A stretch of 64,000 nt of DNA from Symbioplanes lichenis (lineage in GTDB: Bacteria; Actinomycetota; Actinomycetes; Mycobacteriales; Micromonosporaceae): assembly GCF_030709675.1 (NCBI RefSeq), contig NZ_JAUZQD010000012.1, positions 248,001 through 312,000 on the forward strand, in the 5' to 3' direction. Each line of letters opens with the position of its first letter. Within the stretch, counting starts at the first letter, position 1. Under the pieces are notes generated by a model. The model had not been told where the DNA came from. It was given only the letters and a program-made list of their open reading frames with translations, and searched no databases. Shown here in pieces: positions 18,240 through 26,252 of the stretch. The position numbers were made by a program, and so were the translations under genes.

Positions 18240-19267
18240 GACGCCTTGGCCACCAGGATCCCGGCATCGTCGCGGCGGGTGCCCGCTTCGCGCAGCAGAC
18301 TGGCCGCGATGACCTGGGGCGAGTGGTCGAGCAGGCCGAACTGACCCTGAAGGGTCCAGCGGTCGACCAGGCCGTCGGAGTGCATGATCACCAGCGCGCC
18401 GGGCGGGAGCGGGTAGTCGTACTCGCGGAGCTGGCGTTTCTGATGTCCCGCGATGCCGGGCAACGAGACCATGCCGCGGCGGGTGCCGTCGGGCGAGAGC
18501 ACGGTGCCGGAGATGTTGCCGAGGCCGGAACACCGGACCACACCCCGGGCGGGGTCCAGCTCGGCGACGGCGAGCGCGGCCCCGCGGGTGTGATTGAGGG
18601 TACGGTGCAGCGCCTCCACGACGGCGAGCGGCGGCCCGGCCGGAGTGCTCCGGAAGACGCGCACGGCCTCCTGCGCAGCCACATGGGCCAGGCGGCCGTG
18701 GCCGAGACCGTCGGCGAGCAGCACCTGCTTGCGCCCGTCAAGATCACGGATGGCGTACGCGTCCCCGCTCACCGGCTCCCCGGTCATCGGACGGGTCAGC
18801 CCGGCCGCCCACGCGGGCTCGGGTGTCTTCCCCTCCCACACCTGGGCGGCGAGGACCGTGCCGCGGCCCGGGGCGGAGTAGAGGTCGTACCAGCTGGACT
18901 GGCGCACGATGGCGCCCAGCCCGATGCCGAGCGTGCCCGCCGTGGAGTGGCCGTCGCCCACCGAACGCGGGATGTCGGCCATGCCGGGGCCCCGGTCGAT
19001 GGCGACGATCTCGACGCCGGCGCGGTCGTCCACGCGTACGGGCCGGACCAGCATGACGCCCTCGTCGGCGTGCTTCACCAGGTTGCCCGCGGCCTCGGCG
19101 ACGACGATGGACAGGTCGGCGGTGGTGCGTTCCGGGATGCCCAGCTCGTCCGCCAGGCGCTCGGCGGCGCGGCGCACGGCGGCGGCGCTGGCGGCAGCCT
19201 CCACCCGGAACCAGAGACCCTCGTCGAGGAGGCCCTCGGGGAGTGACGCCACTGCGCCTCCGCTCAT
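18236..19267 (-). CDS. ATPase-SpoIIE fusion (RsbT/RsbX-like)
   Basis: About 343 residues. Residues 20-140 resemble an HATPase anti-sigma kinase (VAEAAGNLVKHA; IDRGPGMADI; GTLGIGLGAI). Residues 160-343 are an RsbX-like PP2C domain (VSGDAYAI, LADGLGHG, MHSDGLVDRW, DDAGILV). RsbX-type phosphatases reset the stressosome by dephosphorylating RsbR and RsbS, which fits the position right after rsbT. The chosen ATG overlaps the rsbT stop as ATGA. Confidence 0.85.
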   Translation of the reverse strand: MSGGAVASLPEGLLDEGLWFRVEAAASAAAVRRAAERLADELGIPERTTADLSIVVAEAAGNLVKHADEGVMLVRPVRVDDRAGVEIVAIDRGPGMADIPRSVGDGHSTAGTLGIGLGAIVRQSSWYDLYSAPGRGTVLAAQVWEGKTPEPAWAAGLTRPMTGEPVSGDAYAIRDLDGRKQVLLADGLGHGRLAHVAAQEAVRVFRSTPAGPPLAVVEALHRTLNHTRGAALAVAELDPARGVVRCSGLGNISGTVLSPDGTRRGMVSLPGIAGHQKRQLREYDYPLPPGALVIMHSDGLVDRWTLQGQFGLLDHSPQVIAASLLREAGTRRDDAGILVAKAS

Positions 19268-19683
19268 CGGCACCACTTCGTCACACTGATCGTCGTTCCC
19301 CGGCCCACGGCGGTGTCGATGTCGAACTCGTCGACGAGCCGGCGGGCCCCGCTGAGCCCCAGACCGAGCCCGCCGCCGGTGGTGTAGCCGTCGGTGAGCG
19401 CCAGGTCCAGATCCGGGATGCCCGGGCCCTCGTCGGCGAAAACAATCCTGATCCCGGCGCGCCGCCCGTTCTCCACCCGGCTCACCGCGACCGTCCCGCC
19501 GCCGCCGTAGACGAGCGTGTTGCGGGCCAGCTCACTGGCGGCCGTCACGATCTTGGTCTGGTCGACCAGCGACAGCTTCACGGCCACCGCGAGCGTGCGT
19601 ACGAGCTGGCGGACGCGGACCACATCCTGGTCGGACGCGACCGTGATCTGTTCGCCGGCCGCGCTGCCGGACCCAGTGATCAT
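19264..19683 (-). CDS. rsbT: Stressosome serine kinase RsbT
   Basis: About 139 residues, a full-length match to the RsbT kinase of the GHKL ATPase fold (ELARNTLVYGGGG N-box, FADEGPGIPDLDLAL, GGGLGLGLSGARRL). RsbT phosphorylates RsbS and RsbR in the stressosome and, when released, activates a downstream phosphatase. It overlaps the gene before and the gene after by 4 bases each. Confidence 0.92.
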   Translation of the reverse strand: MITGSGSAAGEQITVASDQDVVRVRQLVRTLAVAVKLSLVDQTKIVTAASELARNTLVYGGGGTVAVSRVENGRRAGIRIVFADEGPGIPDLDLALTDGYTTGGGLGLGLSGARRLVDEFDIDTAVGRGTTISVTKWCR

Positions 19684-20096
19684 GGAACGGTGACCGCCGG
19701 CTCGTCGTCCTCGCCCTCGTCGATCCCGAGGTCCTCCTCGGCGGCGCGCTGCCGGGCCAGCATCTCCATGCCGAGCTCGACGTTCAGCGCGGTCCGGATG
19801 CCCGGCAGAGACAGGCCCAGCTCGACCAGCGTGATCGCCACCGCGGGCCGCATGCCGACCACGACGGTCTCGGCGTCCAGCACCTTCGACACCCCGGCGA
19901 TGGTGGCCAGCGTGCGCCCGACGAACGAGTCGACGATGTCCAGGGCGCTGATGTCGATGATCACGCCGTGGCTGCCGGTCGCCACGATCCGGTCGGCGAG
20001 GTCCTCCTGCAGCTGCAGGGCGACCTGGTCCTCCATGTCGTCCTGGATCGAGACCAGCAGGATGTCGCCGATCTTGAGAACCGGTACGCGCTCCAC
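19680..20096 (-). CDS. rsbS: Stressosome STAS protein RsbS
   Basis: About 138 residues; a single STAS domain with the RsbS-specific beginning PVLKIGDILLVSIQ and GVIIDISALDIVDSFVGRTL. Ser57 in IVDSF aligns with the RsbT-phosphorylated Ser59 of Bacillus subtilis RsbS (recalled). The C-terminus has an acidic tail of about 20 residues (EEDLGIDEGEDDE) that the Bacillus protein lacks. It is separated from rsbR by no intergenic bases and overlaps rsbT by 4. Confidence 0.92.
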   Translation of the reverse strand: MERVPVLKIGDILLVSIQDDMEDQVALQLQEDLADRIVATGSHGVIIDISALDIVDSFVGRTLATIAGVSKVLDAETVVVGMRPAVAITLVELGLSLPGIRTALNVELGMEMLARQRAAEEDLGIDEGEDDEPAVTVP

Positions 20097-20936
20097 TCAG
20101 CGCTCCTGTCGCTTGGTCCCGGTCAGCCGGATGACGTGCCGCAGGGCGTCCGCGAGCGACGACTTGGTCGCGATGTCGCCGAACTCGATGCCCAGCGCCA
20201 CGATCGTCTGGGCGATCTGCGGCCGGATGCCGGAGATGATGCAGTCGGCGCCCATCAGCCGGGCAGCCACGACCGTCTTGAGGATGTGCTGGGCGACCTG
20301 CGTGTCGACCGCCGGCACACCGGTGATGTCGATGATCGCGTACGGGGAACCGGTGTCGACCAGCGTCTGCAGCAGCCGCTCCATGACCACCTGGGCCCGC
20401 GCCGAGTCGAGCGTGCCGACCAGCGGCACCGCGACCACGCCGTCCCAGAGCTTGACCACCGGCGTCGACAGCTCGAGCAGCTGCTCGGCCTGGTCCGCGA
20501 TGAGCTCCTCGCGCGCGCGGACGTAGCTGTCGAAGGTGAACAGGCCCGCCCGGTCGATGAAGGCGGAGAAGGCCACGTAGTCGCGCAGCACGTTCGGGTC
20601 GCCGTTGTCCAGGACCTTGAGCACCGCGTCCTTGAGCGCGAAGACGCTGATCGCGGTCTCGTTGGCGGTGAAGCCCTGCCGCGCCCGCGCCGACGACAGA
20701 TCGCTCAGCTGGGCGCGCAGCTCGGCGGCCGCGTCGTCGCCGATGTCCTGGGCCCCGCCGGCGAGCGCGGACTGGAAGCCCTTCTGCAGCTCCGTGGTCT
20801 GCCGTTGCAGCTCGGCGTGGCTCAGCCGCCCGCGCAGCGTGGCCGCGATCTGCTCGGTCCAGGCGGCGCCGACGGCCTCCTCGTGCCCCTTGAGCAGATC
20901 CGCGAAGCGGCTACCCTCGTCCGAACTCAGCGCCAC
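20097..20936 (-). CDS. rsbR: Stressosome sensor RsbR
   Basis: About 279 residues: an N-terminal RsbRD-type sensor (residues 8-150) and a C-terminal STAS domain (165-275) with IIDITGVPAVDTQVAQHIL and SGIRPQIAQTIVALGIEFG. Thr212 and Thr244 occupy the positions of the two phosphorylated threonines of Bacillus RsbRA, by eye. The sensor is not the non-heme globin type by obvious motif; its input is unknown. GTG start with GGGAGG 5-10 bases upstream. First gene of the six-gene operon. Confidence 0.9.
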   Translation of the reverse strand: MALSSDEGSRFADLLKGHEEAVGAAWTEQIAATLRGRLSHAELQRQTTELQKGFQSALAGGAQDIGDDAAAELRAQLSDLSSARARQGFTANETAISVFALKDAVLKVLDNGDPNVLRDYVAFSAFIDRAGLFTFDSYVRAREELIADQAEQLLELSTPVVKLWDGVVAVPLVGTLDSARAQVVMERLLQTLVDTGSPYAIIDITGVPAVDTQVAQHILKTVVAARLMGADCIISGIRPQIAQTIVALGIEFGDIATKSSLADALRHVIRLTGTKRQER

Positions 20937-21119
20937 CGCTGCCTCCCGTGAGCTTCGCCGGGTCCTGCCGCGAGTCGCGGTCAGCCGGGCCGGACTCTAC
21001 CATCGAGGCAGTTTTTGCTTGCGCTAGACCAACTAATATCCGGTGCTCAGCGCGTCTCCCCGTCCCACGGCGGCGGCGGCGAGTGGAGTAACGTCTTGCC
21101 CATAACTGGGAGGTCCTGA

Positions 21120-21473
21120 ATGTCCCTGACGGTACAAACGGCTCAACACGGCGACATGGTCGTCGTGTCGGTCGCCGGCGAGCTCGACATGGCCACCGCA
21201 CCGCAGCTGCAGGACCAGATCAGCGACCTGCTCGAGAAGGGCCGCACCCGGCTGGTCTTCGACCTGGCGGAGGTCTCGTTCTGCGACTCGACCGGGCTGT
21301 CCGTCTTCGTCCGGGCCAAGAACAGCACCGACGACGCCGGCGGCGTCGTCCGGCTGGCTGCCCCACAGCGCGGCGTGCTGCGGATCCTCGAGGTCAGCGG
21401 GCTGGTCGAGGTCCTGCACACCTACCCGACGGTGGACGAGGCCGTGACGGCCGAGGAGCCCGCGCTCGACTGA
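21120..21473 (+). CDS. STAS anti-sigma factor antagonist (BldG/RsbV-like)
   Basis: About 117 residues, one STAS domain: VVSVAGELDMATAPQLQDQ and VFDLAEVSFCDSTGLSVFV, with the phosphorylatable Ser in CDSTGL. Unphosphorylated antagonists of this type bind RsbW-like kinases and free sigma factors. It is divergent from the stressosome operon, 183 bases away, and is a natural substrate for the PP2C proteins encoded there. ATG with GGGAGG 6 bases upstream. A strong terminator follows. Confidence 0.9.
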   Translation: MSLTVQTAQHGDMVVVSVAGELDMATAPQLQDQISDLLEKGRTRLVFDLAEVSFCDSTGLSVFVRAKNSTDDAGGVVRLAAPQRGVLRILEVSGLVEVLHTYPTVDEAVTAEEPALD

Positions 21474-21491
21474 GCCCTGTCGCTCCGTCCT

Positions 21492-21521
21492 GGCCCTGAT
21501 GGGCCGCGGCCCATGAGGGCC
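21492..21521 (+). terminator. Hairpin terminator after STAS gene
   Basis: A long stem with arms GGCCCT-G-ATGGGCC and GGCCCAT-G-AGGGCC, one internal G:G mismatch and a 2-base loop, starts 18 bases after the stop. No U-tract. Confidence 0.75.
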
Positions 21522-21792
21522 GCATTCGTTGCGTCGGCCCGGCGTCCTCACCCGCCGTGCCGCGCATCGCACTTCTCCGGTGTCTCCGGGCTGTCGGCAC
21601 CCCTGCCGTGCGTCCGCCCTGCCGCCTCGGTGCGCCTCCGGTTTGCCGTCCTGCCGCGCGTCCGGTTTGCGGAAAACACCCGTGGCGCGTCCGCTTTGCG
21701 GGACGGCCCGGTCGGCGTAGTTTGCCGCTGACCGGCCGGGGGCAACGTCCCGGCCGACCCCGAACCCCTCGGCCCCCGACGCAGGAGTGCGC
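21522..21792. other. Gene-free region with three degenerate 17-bp repeats
   Basis: No credible coding sequence. GCGCCTCCGGTTTGCCG (21632-21648), GCGCGTCCGGTTTGCGG (21656-21672) and GCGCGTCCGCTTTGCGG (21685-21701) are imperfect direct repeats at 24- and 29-base spacing upstream of mscL. Whether they bind a protein or are decayed repetitive DNA is unknown. Confidence 0.5.
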
Positions 21793-22245
21793 GTGAGTTC
21801 CATGTTCAAAGGCTTCAAAGACTTCATCATGCGCGGCAACGTCGTCGACCTCGCGGTCGGCGTCGTCATCGGTGCCGCGTTCACCGCCGTGGTGACGTCC
21901 TTCACCAACGCCTTCCTCAAGCCCCTGATCCAGCTGCTGGGCGGCGACACCAACGTCGGCGCCGGCACGTGGAAGGTCGGCAAGGGCGTGGTCTTCGACT
22001 ACGCCAGCTTCGTCAACGCCCTGATCACGTTCCTGCTCACCGCCGCGGTGCTCTACTTCCTGGTCGTCTTCCCGCTCAACAAGCTCGCCGAGCGGCGCAA
22101 GCGCGGCGAGGAGCCGCCGCCGGAGGCCCCCAGCGAGGAGGTCAAGCTGCTGACCGAGATCCGCGACGCGCTGGTCCGCCAGCAGGTCGCCCCGGGCGCC
22201 GTCAACGACATCCTCGGCCGCCACCAGCAGCCGCCCCGCCAGTAA
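21793..22245 (+). CDS. mscL: Large-conductance mechanosensitive channel
   Basis: About 150 residues with the N-terminal amphipathic helix and first membrane helix FKDFIMRGNVVDLAVGVVIG, the second helix ALITFLLTAAVLYFLVVFP, and a C-terminal helical bundle EEVKLLTEIRDALVRQ. Homopentamer that opens at high membrane tension to release solutes on hypo-osmotic shock. GTG 21793 has CAGGAG at 5 bases and is the best start; ATG 21802 and GTG 21787 are alternatives. Confidence 0.93.
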   Translation: MSSMFKGFKDFIMRGNVVDLAVGVVIGAAFTAVVTSFTNAFLKPLIQLLGGDTNVGAGTWKVGKGVVFDYASFVNALITFLLTAAVLYFLVVFPLNKLAERRKRGEEPPPEAPSEEVKLLTEIRDALVRQQVAPGAVNDILGRHQQPPRQ

Positions 22246-22276
22246 ACCACCAAAGATCATCCCCTGACCCCACCGT

Positions 22277-22292
22277 TCGAACAATTGTTCGA
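22277..22292. promoter_or_regulatory. Perfect LexA/SOS box
   Basis: TCGAACAATTGTTCGA is a perfect 16-base palindrome and an exact match to the actinobacterial SOS box TCGAAC-N4-GTTCGA. It overlaps the -35 region of a promoter whose -10 could be TACAGT (22294-22299), just before the small gene at 22305. Confidence 0.8.
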
Positions 22293-22304
22293 TACAGTGC
22301 GGGG

Positions 22305-22538
22305 ATGGAACAGCGTAAGCACTGGTGGAACGGCAAGTGGGGGCACGTCGCACGCAAGGACGTGTATCTCCGCACGAGCGGCGACCAGTGGTACGTGGAG
22401 CAGCGCGCGGGCGGCGCCGAGGGCGTCTCCCACTTCTTCGAGTACGACACCGAGGAAGCGGCCGTCGACATGGTCCGCGCGCTGCTCACCGGGCAGGACG
22501 AGTGGCGCGAGCTCTCGGTCCGCCCCCGCCCGCGCTGA
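22305..22538 (+). CDS. Small conserved-type protein under probable LexA control
   Basis: 77 residues, soluble, tryptophan-rich at the N-terminus (MEQRKHWWNGKWGHVARKD) and ending in a basic tail. No known domain recognised. The middle (DVYLRTSGDQWYVEQRAGG) looks like a small beta-rich fold, followed by an acidic helix (EYDTEEAAVDMVRALL). GGGG precedes the ATG. The exact SOS box upstream says it should be induced by DNA damage. It might inhibit division or modulate repair, as small SOS proteins do elsewhere; that is speculation. Confidence 0.7.
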   Translation: MEQRKHWWNGKWGHVARKDVYLRTSGDQWYVEQRAGGAEGVSHFFEYDTEEAAVDMVRALLTGQDEWRELSVRPRPR

Positions 22539-22614
22539 CCAGCCGCGCCGGCCCAGCCCACGCCGACTCCGATCGCCTAGCGGCCGCCGGGCCGCGCTCA
22601 GGCTGCCGCCAGGC

Positions 22615-23736
22615 TCAGGCGGCGCGGCGATGCCCCTCGCAGCAGGCACATCCGGCGCCACAAGCACACCCGGCAGCGGCGACGCTCAACGGCTCGCCCC
22701 CGGCACCCCGGCCGGCAGCAACTCCGAGCGCCTCGCCTTCCGCCACGACCCCGCGCGACGAACCCCCAGCCACGACCCCGCGCGACAAACTCCCGGCCAC
22801 GGCCTCGAACAGCTCGGGTGCGGGCGTGGCGAACCCGTCCGTGTGGTGGGCGGTAAGCGGGCCGCCCGGCAACAGGCGCAGACGCGGCGGGCGCGGGACG
22901 GCGGGCGCCTCGTCATCCTCCTCGACCAGGTGCCAGCGCAGGCCCGGCGTGATCCTGTCCCCGGGCGGCTGAGCGGTCCCGCCGGCCACCCGCGACAGCG
23001 CCACCACCAGCAGATAGCCCAGGATCACGAAGCCGTGGCTCACGAGCCGTTCCGCGTCGACCCGGGCGGCCGAGAGATCGTTGACCGACAGCAGCAGGAG
23101 CATCCCGACGAAGGCGGTCAGCATCGGCACCAGCCCCGTGGGCCGGCTCCGGCGCAGGGCGATGAAGAGGTAGCCCGCCCCGACGGCCACGTTCCACGCC
23201 GCCGACTCGTGCCAGAGGTGGCCCGGGGTGGCGTCCAGCCCGGTGTGCACGTGCAGGCTGCTCGACCCGCCGCCGACCTGCGCCAGCCCGAGGATGAGCT
23301 GCACGGCGCCGACCACGGCCAGGGCCACGTAGAGCGCCGCGGTCGCCCGGGGCCGCCAGTCGCCCGACCGGGTCTCGTGCCACCACGCCCGCACCCGCCC
23401 CAGCGGCCCGGAGGACGCAGCCGGCGCAGGAAAGGCAGAGGACGCCGAAGCAGCGGGGGACGCGGCGGAAGCGGCCGGCGCGGAGGGGTCCGTCGGCGCG
23501 GAAGGACCCGCCGGCGCGGCGGCGGCCCCGAGCGCGGCCATGATCGAGCCGCTCAGGTCGGGCACGTCCGTGACCAGCCCGGTCCGGCTCAGCCGGTTGA
23601 CCATCGCGGCCCGGTCCAGCCATTCGCGGCACCCGGCACAGCCGGCCAGGTGCTCGTCGACCCGCGCCCGATCGCCCGGATCGTCCTCGCCGTCCAGTTG
23701 AGCGGACAGCATCTCGCGCCACTGCTCACACGCCAT
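22615..23736 (-). CDS. Membrane zf-HC2 anti-sigma-like protein
   Basis: About 373 residues. An N-terminal zinc-finger-like domain typical of anti-sigma factors (CEQWREMLSAQLDGE; VDEHLAGCAGC) is followed by an Ala/Pro/Ser-rich linker (residues 80-115). Four to five membrane helices come next (residues 135-275). A cytoplasmic tail ends in a Cys-rich knot, AAGCACGAGCACCEGH. No sigma factor gene is adjacent, so its partner is not visible. The terminal Cys/His cluster suggests metal binding. ATG 23736 gives MACEQWREM, the canonical zf-HC2 start; a longer form to 23793 is possible. Confidence 0.72.
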   Translation of the reverse strand: MACEQWREMLSAQLDGEDDPGDRARVDEHLAGCAGCREWLDRAAMVNRLSRTGLVTDVPDLSGSIMAALGAAAAPAGPSAPTDPSAPAASAASPAASASSAFPAPAASSGPLGRVRAWWHETRSGDWRPRATAALYVALAVVGAVQLILGLAQVGGGSSSLHVHTGLDATPGHLWHESAAWNVAVGAGYLFIALRRSRPTGLVPMLTAFVGMLLLLSVNDLSAARVDAERLVSHGFVILGYLLVVALSRVAGGTAQPPGDRITPGLRWHLVEEDDEAPAVPRPPRLRLLPGGPLTAHHTDGFATPAPELFEAVAGSLSRGVVAGGSSRGVVAEGEALGVAAGRGAGGEPLSVAAAGCACGAGCACCEGHRRAA

Positions 23737-23806
23737 ATCCCCATAGTCGCGCGGGGACGCCGCCTGGTTCCGGAGCGGGTCACCGGAATTCACGGCAGGC
23801 GGCGGT

Positions 23807-24409
23807 TCACACTCCTCCGGTGCCGCCGAGCAGCCGGCGCCGCTCCCGGAAGGCTCGCAGGTTCGCCGTGTTGCCGCACGTGCTCACGTCGTGCCACACG
23901 CCGCTGTTGTTGCGGGACGTGTCGAAGAACGCCGCCCGGCACTCCACGTTGTGGCACAGCTTGAGCCGGGGCCACAGCCCGGCCTGCTGCGCGACCAGTG
24001 TCTCGGCCCACAGCGCGGAGGCCAGCCAGCGGGTGCCGCGCCCGGCCGGGATGATCCGGACCCAGCCCGCCGCATCGGGAACCAGGGTCACCGGCACGTC
24101 GGCGGGCGGCAGGGCGCCGTCCTGGCCGGCCGTGCGGCCCCCGGCGAGGATCACGCCCTCGAACGTCGTCCGCAGCCGGCGCACCGACCGGAGGTCCGCC
24201 GACGAGAGCAGGAGCACCGGCGCGGGGAGGGCGGCGACCCGGGACCACGCGGCCAGCGCGTCGGTCAGCCAGCGCTGGGCGTCGTCGGGCGTGGCGAGCA
24301 GATCGGGCGCGTACGCCATGGTGGCCCGGGTGTTGAGCAGGTCCTGGACGAGCGCGAGGCCCGCCGGCGCCTCCCGGACCCCGTGCCGGGCGCTCGCCTT
24401 CCATGACAT
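23807..24409 (-). CDS. CGNR zinc-finger (ABATE-type) transcriptional regulator
   Basis: About 200 residues. The C-terminus has the CGNR zinc finger (CHNVECRAAFFDTSRNN; HDVSTCGNTANLRAFRERRR). The N-terminal half, beginning with GLALVQDLLNTRA and YAPDLLATPDDAQRWL, matches the stress-response ABATE domain. Family members are predicted DNA-binding regulators. The start ATG 24409 gives MSWKASARHG. It is 70 bases from the zf-HC2 gene on the same strand and could share a transcript. Confidence 0.85.
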   Translation of the reverse strand: MSWKASARHGVREAPAGLALVQDLLNTRATMAYAPDLLATPDDAQRWLTDALAAWSRVAALPAPVLLLSSADLRSVRRLRTTFEGVILAGGRTAGQDGALPPADVPVTLVPDAAGWVRIIPAGRGTRWLASALWAETLVAQQAGLWPRLKLCHNVECRAAFFDTSRNNSGVWHDVSTCGNTANLRAFRERRRLLGGTGGV

Positions 24410-24500
24410 GGACGAAGGGTACCGTCCCGGATCCCGAGGAGTTTTCGCGTGTGATCGCCCGGGTAGCGACCGTGGTGGATGATGTGCCGAAGGAGGCAGC

Positions 24501-25307
24501 GTGCGCAGATTCCTCACGAGTGTGGTGGCAGCGGCGGCGGCGGTGAGTCTCGCCACGGCCTGCGGCTCCGACCAGTCGGCGGCCCCGGCCCCCACGACAA
24601 CGACAACGGCCACGGCCCCGTCAGAAAGCGCGACCGAAGACGCGCCGGAAAGCCCGACGGGCAGCCCGACCACGAGCCCCGCGCCGCAGGAGGCCCCGAG
24701 CGCCACGCCGGAAAAGCTCAAGCGCGGAGTCAAAGGCGACCGCGTCGTCGCCCTCCAGCAGCGCCTGACCGAGCTCGGCTACTGGAACGGCGGCGAGGCC
24801 GACGGCTCCTTCGGCGCGCTCACCCAGCAGGCCGTCTACGCCCTGCAGAAGGCGGCCGGCCTGACCCGCGACGGCGTCGTCGGGACCAAGACCCAAAAGG
24901 CCCTCGACCAGGGTGTACGCCCGAAGGCGAAGAGTGACGACGGCCGCGTCATCGAGATCAGCAAGAAGAAGCAACTGCTCATGCTCGTGAACGACGGCGA
25001 GGTCGAGCAGGTCTTCAACACCTCGACGGGCTCCTACGAGCGCTACGAGCAGGACGGCGCCTCGCACATCGCCGCGACCCCGTCCGGCAAGTTCACAGTG
25101 TCGCGCCAGATCGACGGCTGGCGGGACGCGCCGCTCGGACTGCTGTGGCGGCCCAAGTACTTCAACGGTGGCATCGCGGTGCACGGGGCGTACAGCATCC
25201 CGCCGTACGCGGCGTCGCACGGCTGTGCCCGGGTCTCGATCCCGGCGATGAACCACCTCTGGAAGAACGGCAAGATTCCGATCGACACCAAGGTCTGGGT
25301 CTACTGA
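24501..25307 (+). CDS. L,D-transpeptidase lipoprotein with peptidoglycan-binding domain
   Basis: About 268 residues. A lipoprotein signal (VSLATAC lipobox), a Thr/Pro-rich spacer (residues 25-70), a PG_binding_1 domain (RGVKGDRVVALQQRLTELGYW) and a YkuD catalytic domain with HG...SHGCARVSI, where Cys is the nucleophile. It forms 3-3 cross-links in the actinomycete wall or attaches to it. GTG 24501 has a strong AAGGAGG 6 bases upstream. Divergent from the CGNR gene. Confidence 0.9.
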   Translation: MRRFLTSVVAAAAAVSLATACGSDQSAAPAPTTTTTATAPSESATEDAPESPTGSPTTSPAPQEAPSATPEKLKRGVKGDRVVALQQRLTELGYWNGGEADGSFGALTQQAVYALQKAAGLTRDGVVGTKTQKALDQGVRPKAKSDDGRVIEISKKKQLLMLVNDGEVEQVFNTSTGSYERYEQDGASHIAATPSGKFTVSRQIDGWRDAPLGLLWRPKYFNGGIAVHGAYSIPPYAASHGCARVSIPAMNHLWKNGKIPIDTKVWVY

Positions 25308-25363
25308 CCGAAATTCCCGAATCGCCCTATCCTGAGGGCAGCGAGGGAACGGGGTGGCCCAGG

Positions 25364-25699
25364 ATGACGCAGACTCAACCGCCGGCGGTCGTGCCGGACG
25401 AGCTCAGGTGGGCGCTGGCGGAGGCGGGCAAGGAAGCCGTCGCCGTGGCGCCCGGCTGGTTCCGCGCGTGGCCGACCGGTGACGAGCGGTGGTCCGTCGT
25501 CAACATCCGCGGCGCCTCGCAGGTCATCGTCAACCACAGCCGCGAGGACGAGCGTCACCCGAACAGCTGGACCGTGCGCGCCCTGTTCGGCGACAAGGCC
25601 GTCGAGCTGCGCCTGGGACCCTACGACAACAAGGAACAGGCGATCTGGGTCGCGCACGCCGTGCTCAATCTGGCGTTCGCCGAGGATCCGGCGCCGTGA
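25364..25699 (+). CDS. Hypothetical small soluble protein
   Basis: About 111 residues, not recognised. It has three Trp-centred segments (PGWFRAWPTGDERWSVVNIRG; NSWTVRALFG; EQAIWVAHAVLNLAF) and alternates beta-type and helical stretches. Its stop overlaps the next gene's GTG (GTGA), so the two are coupled and may act together. ATG 25364 is the only suitable start, although its ribosome site is weak. Confidence 0.65.
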   Translation: MTQTQPPAVVPDELRWALAEAGKEAVAVAPGWFRAWPTGDERWSVVNIRGASQVIVNHSREDERHPNSWTVRALFGDKAVELRLGPYDNKEQAIWVAHAVLNLAFAEDPAP

Positions 25700-26187
25700 A
25701 CCCGTACCCGTATGGGCAGGTCTTCTGGAACGGCATGAGCTGGCAGCAGCTGCCCCCGCCGCCACAGCGCCGTCACCTGCCCGCCGGGCTGATCGGCGTA
25801 CTCGCCGCTCTGGGGGTGGGGTTGATCGTCGGCGCCGGGGCCGCGGCGGCGAACGCCTATGCCAAGCACACGATCTGCACCTCGATGGAGAGCACCGGCA
25901 CGCACCGGCCGGCGATGGCCGAGGCGGACGCCATCAGCAGCGTCCACGACACGGCCGACCGCATGCGCGACTACGGTCGCCTGCTCGTTTTCGACCGCTC
26001 GCTGAAGAGCGCGATCGACGGCCTCGCCGCGGACCTGGACGAGCTCGCCACGCTGAGCGGCGCGCTCACGAGCAGCGCCGCGAGCACCGACTCGCTGACC
26101 CGCTTCTTCCAGGTGATCAGCGCGGTGAACACCCACGCCCGCGACGCCCAGCGCGCCTGCGGCCTGCCCGCCGACGGCATCGCCTGA
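25696..26187 (+). CDS. Hypothetical single-pass membrane protein
   Basis: About 163 residues. A Pro/Tyr-rich cytoplasmic start (MNPYPYGQVFW) precedes one membrane helix (residues 30-52, GLIGVLAALGVGLIVGAG). The external portion is mostly helical with three Cys and a Ser/Ala-rich patch (LTSSAASTDSLTRFF). No family recognised. Start GTG 25696 overlaps the previous stop, suggesting a two-gene unit with the soluble protein before it. Confidence 0.65.
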   Translation: MNPYPYGQVFWNGMSWQQLPPPPQRRHLPAGLIGVLAALGVGLIVGAGAAAANAYAKHTICTSMESTGTHRPAMAEADAISSVHDTADRMRDYGRLLVFDRSLKSAIDGLAADLDELATLSGALTSSAASTDSLTRFFQVISAVNTHARDAQRACGLPADGIA

Positions 26188-26252
26188 GGCGGCGCCACCA
26201 AAGGTCATCAATGCGCTACCTCCGCTCCATGTCGGCGGACTAGCGTGCGCGC

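Noticed and set aside
26187..26252. PHO box before the phospholipase C gene
   Set aside because: No pair of GTTCACC-type units at 11-base spacing in the 65-base spacer.
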